Shown piece by piece: positions 26,948-37,288 of a DNA stretch of 64,000 bases. The notes under the pieces were generated by a model that made no database searches, had not been told where the DNA came from, and worked only from the letters and a program-made list of their open reading frames with translations. The first letter of the stretch is position 1. Every line of letters starts with the position of its first letter. A program made the position numbers and the translations under genes. The stretch comes from an uncultured Litoreibacter sp. (lineage in GTDB: Bacteria; Pseudomonadota; Alphaproteobacteria; Rhodobacterales; Rhodobacteraceae): NCBI GenBank assembly GCA_947504205.1, contig CANNGL010000004.1, positions 434,001-498,000 on the forward strand, written 5' to 3'.

Positions 26948-27868
26948 TTAGGCGACTTCGGCCAAATCGGCTACTTTCACACCTACGCCCGGCAAATGAC
27001 GCAACTGGCTATCTGAACAGGTCACGATCCGGAAGGCATCAGGCGTCGCGAAAAGCTTGCGAAGCAGGCGGTTGGTCAATGCATGTCCTGCACGAACACC
27101 GGTGTAACGACCTAAGATCGGCGCACCCGCTAGAGCCAAATCACCAAGCGCATCTAGCATTTTGTGGCGCACGGCTTCATCCTCATGGCGCAGACCGCCC
27201 GGGCTGAGAACGTCATCGCCATCTACGACCACGGCGTTTTTATAGGTGCCACCAAGGGCCAGCCCGTTGGCGTGCATCATGTCGATGTCGGATTTTCGGC
27301 AGAATGTGCGGCTATCGCTCAGTTCCCGCACGAAAGTTCCATTCGCCATTTTGAGCGATTTTTGTTGCGCGCCAATGGCGGCGTCTGCGAATTCAATCTG
27401 GAAGTCGATCTCAAGCGCACCAGCAGGCGACAATGCCGCTGTGGCACCATTATCTTCGACACGAACTTCCTTGAGGATTTCAATTGCGTGGAGCGGTGCG
27501 CTTTGGGGTTGAATACCCTTGGCAACGATCTCTCGCACAAAACTTGCAGAGCAACCGTCAAGGATCGGAACCTCAGGGCCGTTTAGTTCGACCAAGGCAT
27601 TGTTGACGCCACAGCCAACCAAAGCTGCCATGATGTGTTCGATCGTCAGAACAGCAACGCCTGCCTCGTTTACGATCCGCGTGCACAAAGGCTTTTCATC
27701 CACGGCGTCATAAAGGGCCGGAATCATGGCATCGCGATCAGTGATGTCTGTCCGATGAAACCAGATACCAAATCCTGCAGCGGCAGGATGCACAGACATC
27801 AATGTGTCTTTGCCTGAATGAAGACCTCTGCCTTCAAACCGTATTGTTGATTTCAGCGTCGCTTGCAC
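26948..27868 (-). CDS. lpxC: UDP-3-O-acyl-N-acetylglucosamine deacetylase
   Basis: 306 residues from a GTG chosen because AAGGA lies 8 nt upstream and the length equals that of typical LpxC; the frame is open to 27994. Active-site residues: Glu77 and zinc ligand His78 in LTIEHIMAAL, further ligands in HKMLDALGDLAL (about His237 and Asp241), and the catalytic His in RAGHALTNRLL. It catalyses the committed step of lipid A synthesis in the cytoplasm. ftsZ lies upstream with its own terminator, so lpxC needs a promoter in 27869-28053. Confidence 0.95.
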   Translation of the reverse strand: MQATLKSTIRFEGRGLHSGKDTLMSVHPAAAGFGIWFHRTDITDRDAMIPALYDAVDEKPLCTRIVNEAGVAVLTIEHIMAALVGCGVNNALVELNGPEVPILDGCSASFVREIVAKGIQPQSAPLHAIEILKEVRVEDNGATAALSPAGALEIDFQIEFADAAIGAQQKSLKMANGTFVRELSDSRTFCRKSDIDMMHANGLALGGTYKNAVVVDGDDVLSPGGLRHEDEAVRHKMLDALGDLALAGAPILGRYTGVRAGHALTNRLLRKLFATPDAFRIVTCSDSQLRHLPGVGVKVADLAEVA

Positions 27869-28011
27869 GTTGCCATTCCTTCGGGAGCTCTTCGGAAACA
27901 TAAAACTTCTTGAACCAGCCCCTTGGTCCACTGAGGGGAAAATAGGGACGGTGAGCTGAAGCCTCAACTCACTCTTTATGACGGTTTGCAACATATATGT
28001 AATATTGTGAA

Positions 28012-28028
28012 CGATATCTGAAATATCG
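28012..28028. promoter_or_regulatory. Inverted repeat upstream of lpxC
   Basis: CGATAT-N5-ATATCG is a perfect 6+6 inverted repeat in the AT-rich ftsZ-lpxC spacer, about 145 bp upstream of the chosen lpxC start. It is placed where an lpxC operator could be, but no factor can be named. Confidence 0.3.
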
Positions 28029-28053
28029 CCGGTAAGGCGCTGTTTCTAAAACG

Positions 28054-28077
28054 AAAAAGGCCGAGTTGCCCCGGCCT
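28054..28077 (-). terminator. Rho-independent terminator of ftsZ
   Basis: On the minus strand, a stem AGGCCG / CGGCCT with an 8-nt loop is followed directly by a run of five T, about 28 bp after the ftsZ stop. This ends the long dcw transcript and separates it from lpxC. Confidence 0.85.
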
Positions 28078-28104
28078 AGTAACGCTACGTTATACTGCTT
28101 TTAA

Positions 28105-29670
28105 TCAGTTGGCTTGACGCCGCAGAAACGCTGGAATCTCGATTTTTTCCTGCTCTGGATCAGGTTCAACTGCTTCGGGTCTGGCGCTGATGTTTGGTTG
28201 CTGACGCGCCTGCGCTGTCGCAGCAGGTCCCGACTCGTGTGCTTCTGCACCATGTCCGGTCATACGTCCGATCAACGAGTTGATACCAAACCTTGGACGT
28301 TCAGCCGAAGCTTCCTCACGATCTTCGCTTACCAGTGGTTCAATCGTAGGTGTCTTGCTCACCGCCGCACGGAGACGTTGCATCGCTTCTGGCGAGGGCT
28401 TCCCTGCCTCAGTCGCGCGTGCCACTGCTTCAGGTTGTGCTGTTGGCACTTCCGCAGCCGGTGCGAAGGCAGGCTGTGGCGCAGGCTGATATACCGGCTG
28501 TGGGAGCCCATCATCTTCTGGAACATCACCCAAGTCTTCGAACAAGGATGGCTCACCAACTTCTTCTGGCTGGGTCATCGCCGCAGCCGCCGCCGGAATG
28601 GCCTGCTCTTCAAAATTTTCGGAAACTGCTTCTTCTGCCACTTTGTCCGTGTTCAGAGGTGCTGCAAGACTACGGCGTGGCACTGGTGTTTCATGCGCGC
28701 TTTCGTTGGCGTCAATGCCTGTTGCAACAACACTGACGCGCATCTTGCCGTCCATAGACGTATCAAGTGTCGAACCAACGATGATATTAGCGTCAGGATC
28801 AACTTCTTCACGAATACGGTTCGCGGCTTCATCCAGCTCGAACAGCGTAAGGTCATGCGCACCGGTAATATTGATCAGCACACCCTTCGCGCCGCGCAAG
28901 GAGATTTCATCGAGCAGCGGGTTGGCAATCGCTTTCTCGGCAGCTTGAACAGCACGATCTTCGCCGTCGGCTTCGCCTGTGCCCATCATGGCTTTGCCCA
29001 TCTCGTCCATCACGGCGCGTACGTCTGCAAAATCAAGGTTGATCAAGCCGGGGCGCACCATCAGGTCGGTCACACCTTTGACACCTTGATACAGCACGTC
29101 GTCAGCCATCGAGAACGCTTCGGTGAAGGTTGTCTTTTCATTGGCAAGGCGGAATAGATTCTGGTTGGGAATAATGATCAGCGTATCGACAACTTTCTGA
29201 AGGGCATCAACGCCTTCTTCAGCTTGCTTCATGCGCTTTGCGCCCTCGAACTGGAACGGTTTGGTGACAACGCCCACGGTCAAAACACCAAGTTCCCGTG
29301 CGGCTTGCGCGATGATCGGCGCGGCGCCGGTACCAGTGCCGCCGCCCATACCTGCCGTGATGAAGCACATGTGTGCCCCGGCCAGGTGATCTACGATTTC
29401 TTCAATTGTCTCTTCGGCTGCGGCCGCACCCACATTCGGCCGCGCGCCAGCGCCCAACCCTTCGGTCACTTTGACGCCCATCTGAATTTTTGCCGGAGCA
29501 CGACCCTGCTGCAGGGCTTGTGCATCTGTATTCGCGACAACGAACTCGACGCCTTCAAGTTCCTTTTCGATCATGTTGTTGACGGCGTTGCCGCCGGCAC
29601 CTCCGACACCAAACACGGTGATGCGAGGTTTCAGGTCATTGTGGTCTGGCATCCGAAGATTGAGAGTCAT
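28105..29670 (-). CDS. ftsZ: Cell division GTPase FtsZ
   Basis: 521 residues from [10 protein letters not shown]; an upstream in-frame start would add ten unconserved residues. The tubulin-like domain has [14 protein letters not shown], the GTP-binding [10 protein letters not shown] at 109-118, and the T7-loop region [11 protein letters not shown]. After about residue 330 comes a long, Pro/Glu/Ala-rich, presumably disordered linker of about 175 residues, much longer than in E. coli and usual in Alphaproteobacteria. The C-terminal peptide [11 protein letters not shown] is the FtsA-binding tail. It polymerises at midcell as the Z-ring. A 274-bp spacer from ftsA holds two GANTC sites. Confidence 0.97.
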   Translation of the reverse strand: MTLNLRMPDHNDLKPRITVFGVGGAGGNAVNNMIEKELEGVEFVVANTDAQALQQGRAPAKIQMGVKVTEGLGAGARPNVGAAAAEETIEEIVDHLAGAHMCFITAGMGGGTGTGAAPIIAQAARELGVLTVGVVTKPFQFEGAKRMKQAEEGVDALQKVVDTLIIIPNQNLFRLANEKTTFTEAFSMADDVLYQGVKGVTDLMVRPGLINLDFADVRAVMDEMGKAMMGTGEADGEDRAVQAAEKAIANPLLDEISLRGAKGVLINITGAHDLTLFELDEAANRIREEVDPDANIIVGSTLDTSMDGKMRVSVVATGIDANESAHETPVPRRSLAAPLNTDKVAEEAVSENFEEQAIPAAAAAMTQPEEVGEPSLFEDLGDVPEDDGLPQPVYQPAPQPAFAPAAEVPTAQPEAVARATEAGKPSPEAMQRLRAAVSKTPTIEPLVSEDREEASAERPRFGINSLIGRMTGHGAEAHESGPAATAQARQQPNISARPEAVEPDPEQEKIEIPAFLRRQAN

Positions 29671-29915
29671 GCTGTGGGTCCGCCTGTCTAAACTGTTCAC
29701 TCGTGGCCTGTTTGCCGGCCATTTCTTATGTTTTGCCTCTTTCGACTAATGTTACCGATGAAAGCCTATGGCGTCACGTGAAAAACGGCAAAATTACCAC
29801 AAAATATGGAAATCTTAAGGCGAATATCGGCGGTATCTCGCTGAAATCACCAAATCTTGCGGAATTCGCCACGCAGACCAATATAATTGCCCGCTAGGCA
29901 GCAATGTCGGCCCGT

Positions 29916-29936
29916 GAATCTTGAGCCCGGCGACTC
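29916..29936. promoter_or_regulatory. Paired GANTC sites in the ftsA-ftsZ spacer
   Basis: GAATC (29916-29920) and GACTC (29932-29936), 16 bp apart, lie about 250 bp upstream of the ftsZ start. GANTC is the target of the cell-cycle methyltransferase CcrM; in Caulobacter crescentus methylation at such sites with GcrA activates ftsZ. The same is inferred here. Confidence 0.45.
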
Positions 29937-29944
29937 ACTTTTGA

Positions 29945-31279
29945 TCACCAGTTGTCTTTGAACCATCGCATAGCGCGCTTAAGCGAGCGGGCCGGATAGC
30001 CGTCGACAGGAATGTCGAAATCCCACCATTCATCCTGTGGGTGTGCCGCAAACAGACAGGTGCCTACCGCACTTGCGAAACTCGGTCCGGTCACCGATTG
30101 TGGAAGACCCTGAACACGCAATGGGCGCCCCAGACGCACTTGCTGACCGAGAATTTTGGAGGCGAGACCATCCAATCCCGGAAGCTGCGCACCACCCCCG
30201 GTCAAAACAATGCGTTGCGAGGGAAGATGATCGAAACCGGCCGCATCCAGCCGGACGCGCACCTCCTCCAGTATCTCTTCAACCCGTGGACGCATAACAC
30301 CAATCACTTCGGCCCTGCTGACGGATCGCCTGTCGTGCTCCCAATCGCCCGTATCCGAGCTAAGATCGATCATTTCACGATCGTCCATCCCGGTCGCAAC
30401 GACACCGCCGTAGAATGTCTTGATCCGTTCCGCCATCGGAAGGGGTACCTGCAAACCTTGCGAAATATCTGACGTGACGTGATCACCGCCCATACGCACG
30501 GTGTCGGCATAAATCATGTGTTTTTTGATGAAGATCGATAGCCCGGTTGCCCCGCCCCCCATATCGATGCAGGCTGCCCCGAGCTCTTGCTCGTCCTCAA
30601 CCAACGATGAGATGCCCGCCGCATAAGCCGACGAGGCGATTCCTGCGAGTTCGAGGTCACACCGCTTGATACAATAGAGCAGGTTTTCGATTGGCGTACG
30701 GTCAATGCTCAGCATGTGCATATCGACGGAAAGCTGATTGCCCGCCTGCCCCCGGGGATCGCCAAGGCCAGATCGGTGATCCACGGCAAAGTTAACCGGC
30801 TGAGCGTGCAAAATCTCCCGCTCATCACCGTAGTCAGGCACATCGCAGCTTGCCAGAACACGCGCGACGCAATTGTCGGTTACGGCGCCGTCGTGCAATT
30901 CAACCGTTCCTGCCAAGCCATAAGACCTTGGCCGAGCGCCTGAGAAACACGCAATGACGTGATCAACGCGAACGTTTGCCATTTTTTGTGCTGCCTGTAC
31001 GGCAGTTCGGATTGCACGCTCGGTTTCATGCATGGCATCGATTTCACCAAAGCGAATACCGCGGGATCGCGTGGTTGCCGCCCCTATGACCCGAAAAGCA
31101 GACTGCCCGGCCATGGTGCCCAACCCATCGCTGTCCTGAAAGCGCTCCGGGCCGTCGAAGCGCAAAACGAGACATGCGATCTTGGAAGAGCCCACATCCA
31201 GAACGGCAATCACACCACGTTGCATCGCAGCCTGCCGCTTGTTCCGCATGGCACGTTGGGACTGGTAGAGATCCTTCAT
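29945..31279 (-). CDS. ftsA: Cell division protein FtsA
   Basis: 444 residues with the actin-like ATPase fold: VIAVLDVGSSKIACLVLR at the N terminus, the 1C domain around AIRTAVQAAQKMANVRVDHVIACFSG, GAACIDMGGGATGLSIF and ILTGGGAQLPGLDGLASKILG. A basic C-terminal segment (SLKRAMRWFKDNW) is the likely membrane-targeting helix. It tethers FtsZ to the membrane. The ATG overlaps the ftsQ stop (31276-31279). Confidence 0.96.
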   Translation of the reverse strand: MKDLYQSQRAMRNKRQAAMQRGVIAVLDVGSSKIACLVLRFDGPERFQDSDGLGTMAGQSAFRVIGAATTRSRGIRFGEIDAMHETERAIRTAVQAAQKMANVRVDHVIACFSGARPRSYGLAGTVELHDGAVTDNCVARVLASCDVPDYGDEREILHAQPVNFAVDHRSGLGDPRGQAGNQLSVDMHMLSIDRTPIENLLYCIKRCDLELAGIASSAYAAGISSLVEDEQELGAACIDMGGGATGLSIFIKKHMIYADTVRMGGDHVTSDISQGLQVPLPMAERIKTFYGGVVATGMDDREMIDLSSDTGDWEHDRRSVSRAEVIGVMRPRVEEILEEVRVRLDAAGFDHLPSQRIVLTGGGAQLPGLDGLASKILGQQVRLGRPLRVQGLPQSVTGPSFASAVGTCLFAAHPQDEWWDFDIPVDGYPARSLKRAMRWFKDNW

Positions 31280-32166
31280 TCGGCGACGTCCTTCTTCACG
31301 ACAATTCCTTGGAGTTCTTTCAACGACTGCACCGCATTGGCAGACATGCGCAGCGTCGGACGCTGAGCGTTACGAATATCGATATGGGTCACATCACGGG
31401 CAAACAGATCCTGCGCTTCATTCCATGCCAGAACGCGATCAAGCGCCGGGCCAGGTCGATCTGAGGGCAACATGATGCGTTGTCCGCTATCCAGAACCAG
31501 ATCCCACCGGGTTTCGCTTACGCGTACCAAGCCGCGTATCTTGCTTCGGATCGGCCCCGCACGCTCGAGCAATTCCAATGCTTGCTGAACAACCTCAGAT
31601 GCCCCTTCGCCCGCGATCACTGGCAGATCAGCTCGATCCGCTCGCCGCTCCAGCACATCCACGCGATGCCCGCCCAGATCAAGAAGCTCCAACCCATCAG
31701 CCCCGCGCCATATGATAGCAGGCACACGTTCTTGCAGGCGGATCTGCAGGATACCACCGGACCGAACTCGAACTTCGGCGCGCTCCACGGCGTCGAGGCT
31801 TTCGACCTCTTTGCGCATTGATTCAAGATCAAGATCGAAGCTCGACAGAGGCAGGTCAACAGCCAGTACATCCCGCACGTCTTGGGCCAACGCATCAGAT
31901 GCCCCGCCCACTGACATGACTTTCACCATGAATTCGGGACGCTCTTCTACCGACCTGCGCATATCCGCAAATGCGTCACCGATGGCTCTCTGACGATCCG
32001 CATCAGACAAATATGCAACCAGCCCAGCGAGAACCAACAGGCTTGGCATACCGACACGCACCACTTGGCGAAAGGTTGGTGTCAACCAAAGCCGCTGGAA
32101 GCGATAGGACCAGCGGCTCGGAGCCGGGTCACGGCGGAAGGATTTGCGGCTGCTCAGCGATCGCAT
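31276..32166 (-). CDS. ftsQ: Cell division protein FtsQ
   Basis: 296 residues from the ATG preceded by GGAGG at 7 nt; an earlier ATG nine codons up is less likely. A basic cytoplasmic N terminus (about 1-35) precedes one membrane helix ([16 protein letters not shown]), then the POTRA domain ([55 protein letters not shown] in order) and the FtsQ beta domain. It bridges early and late divisome proteins. It overlaps the end of ddl by 13 bp. Confidence 0.94.
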   Translation of the reverse strand: MRSLSSRKSFRRDPAPSRWSYRFQRLWLTPTFRQVVRVGMPSLLVLAGLVAYLSDADRQRAIGDAFADMRRSVEERPEFMVKVMSVGGASDALAQDVRDVLAVDLPLSSFDLDLESMRKEVESLDAVERAEVRVRSGGILQIRLQERVPAIIWRGADGLELLDLGGHRVDVLERRADRADLPVIAGEGASEVVQQALELLERAGPIRSKIRGLVRVSETRWDLVLDSGQRIMLPSDRPGPALDRVLAWNEAQDLFARDVTHIDIRNAQRPTLRMSANAVQSLKELQGIVVKKDVAE

Positions 32167-33068
32167 GACGCATCCTCCACCATCCACGCACATAGTTCGG
32201 ACATCGACATGCCCATCACACCTGCTTGCTCCGGCGTGAGAGATGTCGGCGTCATTCCAGGCTGAGTATTGGTTTCGAGCAAAATCAGGCCATCCGCCCC
32301 TTTTGCCTCATCCCAGCGAAAATCGGTACGAGACACGCCCCGGCAGCCGAGCGCATTGTGGGCGCTAAGAGCATAGGTCAGGCAAAGCTGGTGAATATCT
32401 TCGGGAATATCAGCCGGGACCACATGGCTCGAGCCGCCTTCAGCATACTTGGCGTCATAGTCGTACCAGCCATCTGTCAGAATATCCGTCACGGTCAACG
32501 GGCGATCGCCGATCACGGTGGTGGTTAATTCGCGCCCCGGCACGAAGGCTTCGACCATCACCACTTCAGGCATGTCATCTGCCAATACAGGTGGACCGTT
32601 GGCGTCTTTGTTCACCAGATAGACGCCAACAGAGGAGCCTTCATTGTACGGTTTGACCACGTAGGGTGGCTGCATCGCGTGAGCGGCTATCACGTCACGC
32701 TTCGGTGCCAGCAAACTCTCGACGACAGGTAAGCCTGCCACTCGGTAAACTTGCTTAGTCCGCTCTTTGTCCATCGCCAAGGAGGACGCAAGCACACCAG
32801 AATGGGTGTAGGGGATGCGCATCCATTCGAGGAGGCCCTGAACACAGCCATCCTCACCCCACCTTCCGTGAAGAGCATTGAAAACGACGTCCGGAGCGAT
32901 TTCCTCGAGCTGCGTCGCAAGATCAGGGCCCGCATCCAACTCAACCACATTATAGTCGGCATCGCGCAAGGCCTGCGCGCAATCGCGCCCAGAACTCAGA
33001 GAGACCCCCCTCTCAGCAGAGGGGCCGCCCATTAATACTGCGACTTTGGTGGGTGTCCCGCTCGACAT
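32154..33068 (-). CDS. ddl: D-alanine--D-alanine ligase
   Basis: 304 residues, ATP-grasp enzyme. N-terminal [19 protein letters not shown], then [59 protein letters not shown] and the metal-binding end DFRWDE...[22 protein letters not shown]. It makes the D-Ala-D-Ala dipeptide for MurF. Coupled to ftsQ downstream and separated from murB by 88 bp. Confidence 0.96.
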   Translation of the reverse strand: MSSGTPTKVAVLMGGPSAERGVSLSSGRDCAQALRDADYNVVELDAGPDLATQLEEIAPDVVFNALHGRWGEDGCVQGLLEWMRIPYTHSGVLASSLAMDKERTKQVYRVAGLPVVESLLAPKRDVIAAHAMQPPYVVKPYNEGSSVGVYLVNKDANGPPVLADDMPEVVMVEAFVPGRELTTTVIGDRPLTVTDILTDGWYDYDAKYAEGGSSHVVPADIPEDIHQLCLTYALSAHNALGCRGVSRTDFRWDEAKGADGLILLETNTQPGMTPTSLTPEQAGVMGMSMSELCAWMVEDASCDR

Positions 33069-33156
33069 TGACCCGCCTTATGTGCCTGTGCCGCCCCTTT
33101 TTGGAGCTTTTATTGTGGTTTCGTCCTTTGCGGACGCTATATCTTGTAGTTGAGCT

Positions 33157-34077
33157 TCAGGGGCGCCTGTTGCCTACCCGATGCACTTCCCACTTTAACT
33201 CTATTCCACTGTTTTGGAAAACCTTTTTCCGGACTTCTTCACCCAAATCTTCGAGGTCTGCCGCCGATGCCGATCCGGTATTGATCAAGAAGTTGGGGTG
33301 CTTCTCGCTCATCTGAGCACCTCCCAGCCGCGCGCCGCGCATTCCGGCGTCGTCGATCACCTTCCACGCTTTCAGATCATGGGCATCACCTGCCTCACCT
33401 GTAGAGCTGTATCCGACGGGATTTCGAAACGTGCTTCCAGCGGTTCTTTCCTTTGTCGGCTGCGTCGCGTCCCGCTTGGCCAGTTGATCTGTCATTTTCG
33501 TATGGAGCACTTCACGATCGCCTTCAGGTGCTCGGAGTGTCGCCTGAACAATCACTGTTCCAGAGGGCAAATCACTTTGACGATATGCAAAGTTCAAATC
33601 ATTCGCCTTCAGGGTGACAAACTCTCCTGCCCGCGTAACCGCTTTGGCCTCGACAAATACATCAGAGACATAAGAGCCATAGCAGCCTGCGTTCATCCTG
33701 ACGGCACCGCCAATCGCGCCGGGAATTGTTCTCAGAAATGTCAGATCCAGCCCTGCATCTGCGGATTTTCGTGCCACATGGGCATCAAGCGCGGCCGCGC
33801 CGCAGGTGACTTGATTGCCGTTTATCTCGATGCCATTGAACCCGCGCCCCATGCGTATCACGACGGCATCCAATCCGCCGTCACGAACGATCAGGTTTGA
33901 TCCAACGCCCATAGGAAAGACCGGGATCGACGCATCGAGCGCGATCAAAAAGCTTTGTAAATCTTCGATATCGGCAGGCAAAAACAACGCCAGAGCGGGG
34001 CCCCCGACGCGCAGCCAAGTCAGGTCCGCCAGTTCGCGGTCCGGTGTCAGAGTGCCGGTTGTATTCGGGAAGTCCAC
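33157..34077 (-). CDS. murB: UDP-N-acetylenolpyruvoylglucosamine reductase
   Basis: 306 residues from a GTG preceded by GAGG at 6 nt, giving [28 protein letters not shown]; an upstream ATG adds 18 unconserved residues. FAD-binding region [15 protein letters not shown], then [15 protein letters not shown] and GSTFRNP with the catalytic Ser, and the C-terminal Glu region typical of type I MurB. It reduces the enolpyruvyl group to give UDP-MurNAc. Confidence 0.95.
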   Translation of the reverse strand: MDFPNTTGTLTPDRELADLTWLRVGGPALALFLPADIEDLQSFLIALDASIPVFPMGVGSNLIVRDGGLDAVVIRMGRGFNGIEINGNQVTCGAAALDAHVARKSADAGLDLTFLRTIPGAIGGAVRMNAGCYGSYVSDVFVEAKAVTRAGEFVTLKANDLNFAYRQSDLPSGTVIVQATLRAPEGDREVLHTKMTDQLAKRDATQPTKERTAGSTFRNPVGYSSTGEAGDAHDLKAWKVIDDAGMRGARLGGAQMSEKHPNFLINTGSASAADLEDLGEEVRKKVFQNSGIELKWEVHRVGNRRP

Positions 34078-34174
34078 GCCATGCCTCGATATCGTTTTGC
34101 ATGAGATAGGCAAAAACGAGGGGACTGCCAAGCAGCCAAGAGCCGCGCAGCGTGCAAATACTCACTTCAGAAGG

Positions 34175-34432
34175 TTATTCCGCGGGACCTACAGTTTTAC
34201 GCTTCATCCAGCGCCCCAGATACCGAACAGGCCAACGCAATATCGATACACCCGCGGCCAATGCAACCAGACCGACCCAAGGCCCATTCTCCCAGGTCAG
34301 CCACCCCAGTAGTGGGATGCCGATCGCAATCAGGACGTATGCATTTCGCCAGTGCTTATCCTTTGATGGCAGCATCGCGATGAAATTCGCTGTAATCAGC
34401 CACAGGAAGCCGAGGATCAGTGACCAGCTCAT
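34175..34432 (-). CDS. DUF2484 membrane protein, second copy
   Basis: 85 residues beginning MSWSLILGFLWLITANFIAMLP. Three hydrophobic stretches and a basic tail (RWPVRYLGRWMKRK). It is clearly similar to the protein encoded directly upstream (shared MSxSLI, LW, A-LP, and S-x2-R-P/N-x2-Y pattern), so the two arose by tandem duplication. ATGA overlap with that gene (34429-34432) means coupled translation. Position between murC and murB suggests a role in envelope growth or division, not yet shown. Confidence 0.8.
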   Translation of the reverse strand: MSWSLILGFLWLITANFIAMLPSKDKHWRNAYVLIAIGIPLLGWLTWENGPWVGLVALAAGVSILRWPVRYLGRWMKRKTVGPAE

Positions 34433-34683
34433 CGGGGGATCTCCGGATGTTCGCCACGCGCCCGGCGGTAAAAGTAGATCAGCGGATTGCGAAACATCGA
34501 AACAAAGCCAATCAAACCAAGCAGTGCAAGGAAGATTCCGTGCTGGAGACCGATATAGCCAATGAGAAACGGTGCAGCGACGAGCAGCGCAACGCCAGGC
34601 ACATATTGATAGCGCATTGGCAAAAGCGCGACGCAAGTGGCCGCAAGCGCCCATAGGGCAGCGAAGATCAGCGAAAGACTCAT
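34429..34683 (-). CDS. DUF2484 membrane protein, first copy
   Basis: 84 residues, MSLSLIFAALWALAATCVALLP, followed by two further hydrophobic segments and a charged end (YFYRRARGEHPEIPR). The family is small and, as far as I know, restricted to Rhodobacterales, where it sits in the dcw cluster. It follows murC by 98 bp and is coupled to its paralogue by ATGA. Confidence 0.8.
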   Translation of the reverse strand: MSLSLIFAALWALAATCVALLPMRYQYVPGVALLVAAPFLIGYIGLQHGIFLALLGLIGFVSMFRNPLIYFYRRARGEHPEIPR

Positions 34684-34781
34684 ATAGTTTGATACCCAGC
34701 ACAGGTTACTTTGTTACTCTGCACATATCCTTGGTGTTTGAAAAGTCAGGGTTTTCCCACCTTGGCGTTTTTTTTGACCAG

Positions 34782-36197
34782 CTATCGGTCCGCTAGTACT
34801 TCGGCCAGACTATAGGCCCATGCACTGATTGTGCCGGCCCCGAGACAGACAACAATATCTCCGGGTTTAGCCTGCTCGCGAACCAGCTTGACCAATGCTG
34901 CTTCGTCATCAACGGGGCGTGCATGTCTGTGGCCATGGCGCACCAGTCCAGCGACAAGATCATCGCGCGACGCCCCTTCAATAGGGTCCTCGCCAGCAGC
35001 AAAAACTTCGGCGATGCCGACAACATCAGCATCGTTGAAACAACTGCAAAAGTCATCAAACAGGTCATGTAGGCGTGTATAGCGATGAGGCTGATGCACC
35101 GCGATGACCCGCGCGTTTTCGTTGTGGGCGACGGCTTGTCTCGCGGCTTTCAAGACTGCAGTAATCTCAACAGGATGATGGCCATAATCATCGATGATCG
35201 TAACACCATCAATCTCTGCGACCTTGGTGAACCGGCGATTGACACCGCCGAAGGACGCCAGAGCGGCTTTGATCTGCTCGCCCGTCATACCTAAATGCCG
35301 CGCAACTGCGACTGCGGCCAGGGCATTCGACACGTTGTGATCACCGGGCATTGGCAAAGCGCAGTCCTCAATCACGATTTCATCTGCCTGAAGCGCGATG
35401 TCAAAATGGGCGACACCGCCCTCGTATCGTAAATTGGCAGCGCGCACGTCGGCTTGTGCATTAAATCCAAAAGTTACTACCCTGCGATCAGTGATCTTGC
35501 CCACGAGACTTTGCACCTCTGCATGATCTGTGCAGCACACAGCCAACCCGTAGAACGGGATGTTGGAAACGAAGTCCAGAAATCCCTGTCGCAGCGCATC
35601 AAAGTCGCCCCAGTGCTCCATGTGTTCGGGATCGATGTTTGTGACAATACCAATGGTGGCGGGCAGCCGATTGAAAGTTCCGTCGCTTTCGTCGGCCTCC
35701 ACAACCATCCACTCTCCCTGCCCTACTCGCGCATTAGAGCCATAGGCGTGAATAATTCCGCCATTGATGACGGTCGGGTCAATGCCGCCGGCGTCAAGAA
35801 GTGCTGCCACCATCGTGGTTGTCGTCGTTTTCCCGTGGGTACCAGCAACGGCAATATTGGATTTGAGCCGCATTAACTCGGCCAACATTTCGGCGCGTCG
35901 AACAACAGGAAGCCCTTGCGCACGCGCCGCATCCAACTCCGGATTGCCCGGCTTAATTGCCGATGAGATGACAACCACATCCGCATTATCAAGATTTTCC
36001 GAGCGCTGGCCTTCAAATACGGTGGCCCCGAGACTTTTGAGACGATCGGTGATCTTCGAGGCTTTCAAATCTGAACCCTGCACGGTGTAGCCGTGATTCA
36101 ACAGAACCTCCGCGATCCCCGACATACCGATGCCGCCGATACCGACGAAATGTATGGCACCCAATTCGATCGGGAGTTTTGTTGCTGCAGCGTTCAT
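34782..36197 (-). CDS. murC: UDP-N-acetylmuramate--L-alanine ligase
   Basis: 471 residues. N-terminal Rossmann part [25 protein letters not shown]-binding [21 protein letters not shown], the central-domain EADESDGTF and [16 protein letters not shown], and the C-terminal [23 protein letters not shown] and [20 protein letters not shown]. It adds the first amino acid of the stem peptide. The murG stop overlaps its start by ATGA. Confidence 0.97.
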   Translation of the reverse strand: MNAAATKLPIELGAIHFVGIGGIGMSGIAEVLLNHGYTVQGSDLKASKITDRLKSLGATVFEGQRSENLDNADVVVISSAIKPGNPELDAARAQGLPVVRRAEMLAELMRLKSNIAVAGTHGKTTTTTMVAALLDAGGIDPTVINGGIIHAYGSNARVGQGEWMVVEADESDGTFNRLPATIGIVTNIDPEHMEHWGDFDALRQGFLDFVSNIPFYGLAVCCTDHAEVQSLVGKITDRRVVTFGFNAQADVRAANLRYEGGVAHFDIALQADEIVIEDCALPMPGDHNVSNALAAVAVARHLGMTGEQIKAALASFGGVNRRFTKVAEIDGVTIIDDYGHHPVEITAVLKAARQAVAHNENARVIAVHQPHRYTRLHDLFDDFCSCFNDADVVGIAEVFAAGEDPIEGASRDDLVAGLVRHGHRHARPVDDEAALVKLVREQAKPGDIVVCLGAGTISAWAYSLAEVLADR

Positions 36198-37288
36198 GTT
36201 GGTTTCTTTGCAAGAGTTTCGACAAGCTCTACCAGCCGTTCCGTAGCGTCAGGTTTAGCCGTTGCCAGCGCGGCATGAGCCATTTTGACCGCGGCTTGCG
36301 GATTTCCAAGAACCAGAGCGATTTGCTCCGCCAGTGACTTGGGTTCAAACAAACTTTCTGGGATCATGATCGCCGCACCGCTTTCAACGAGGCCGCGGGC
36401 ATTTGCCGTCTGCTCATCACGGATCGCAGCAGCAAGGGGAACCAGAATCGACGGTCTGCCGATAACAGACAAGTCCGCCACGGTCGACGCGCCTGAGCGC
36501 GCTATCACCAGCTGTGCTTCTGAAAAGCGTCGCGGAACATCGTGGAAAAACGGCTCGACCTCAGCGCTGATACCTGCTTGCAGATACACCTCTTTCGCCA
36601 TCTCGGCATCGTCCTCTCGCGCCTGATGAGCGACACGCAGGCGGTCCCTGATCTCCGATGGCAAAGCTGCAACCGCATGAGGTACAACTTCGCTTAATAT
36701 TCTCGCGCCCTGTGAGCCACCAATTACCACAAGGCTGAGAGGGTAATCACCCGGTGGAATGTAAGCGGCTTCGGCGCGTTCAATAATGGCGCGGCGTACT
36801 GGGTTGCCAACGTGGACCGCCTGCACACCCTCTGGCAACTCTGTCGGCCAGGTTCCGCAGGCGACCACATCAACCCGTTTGGCAAACAGCTCATTGACCC
36901 GCCCAAGCACACCGTTTTGCTCGTGGATCATGCGAGGAAGCCTCATTAGGCGCGCTGCAGCAATCGCCGGGATTGAGGGATATCCTCCGAACCCCACAAC
37001 GACGGCGGGCCGGTCTTTCAAAAAACTGAAGAGCGTGGAAAAAACGCCGCCGCAAATCTTGAATGGGACTGCCATTTTGGCCGCCAGACCACCTCTCGCA
37101 AAAGTCGCCGACTTGGCTTGTGTTATTTGCACTGTGTGCGGAAATCCTGAAGTATACCTTGCCCCACGCGCGTCCGTTGACAGCCTCACCCGCCATCCTC
37201 GCGCCAACATCGCCTCTGCCAACGCTTGGGCTGGGAACATATGACCGCCGGTTCCGCCAGCGGCGATGACCATGAGCGGACCTGTCAT
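36194..37288 (-). CDS. murG: Lipid II synthase MurG
   Basis: 364 residues, GT28 family. N-terminal [53 protein letters not shown], and C-terminal [19 protein letters not shown] and [24 protein letters not shown] peripheral inner-membrane enzyme that transfers GlcNAc from UDP-GlcNAc to lipid I. Overlaps ftsW (ATGA-type) and murC. Confidence 0.97.
   Translation of the reverse strand: MTGPLMVIAAGGTGGHMFPAQALAEAMLARGWRVRLSTDARGARYTSGFPHTVQITQAKSATFARGGLAAKMAVPFKICGGVFSTLFSFLKDRPAVVVGFGGYPSIPAIAAARLMRLPRMIHEQNGVLGRVNELFAKRVDVVACGTWPTELPEGVQAVHVGNPVRRAIIERAEAAYIPPGDYPLSLVVIGGSQGARILSEVVPHAVAALPSEIRDRLRVAHQAREDDAEMAKEVYLQAGISAEVEPFFHDVPRRFSEAQLVIARSGASTVADLSVIGRPSILVPLAAAIRDEQTANARGLVESGAAIMIPESLFEPKSLAEQIALVLGNPQAAVKMAHAALATAKPDATERLVELVETLAKKPT

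Noticed and set aside
29703-29897. 64-codon open frame on the plus strand in the ftsA-ftsZ spacer
   Set aside because: No ribosome binding site, no recognisable family, AT-rich composition of a control region, and antisense to the expected ftsZ leader.
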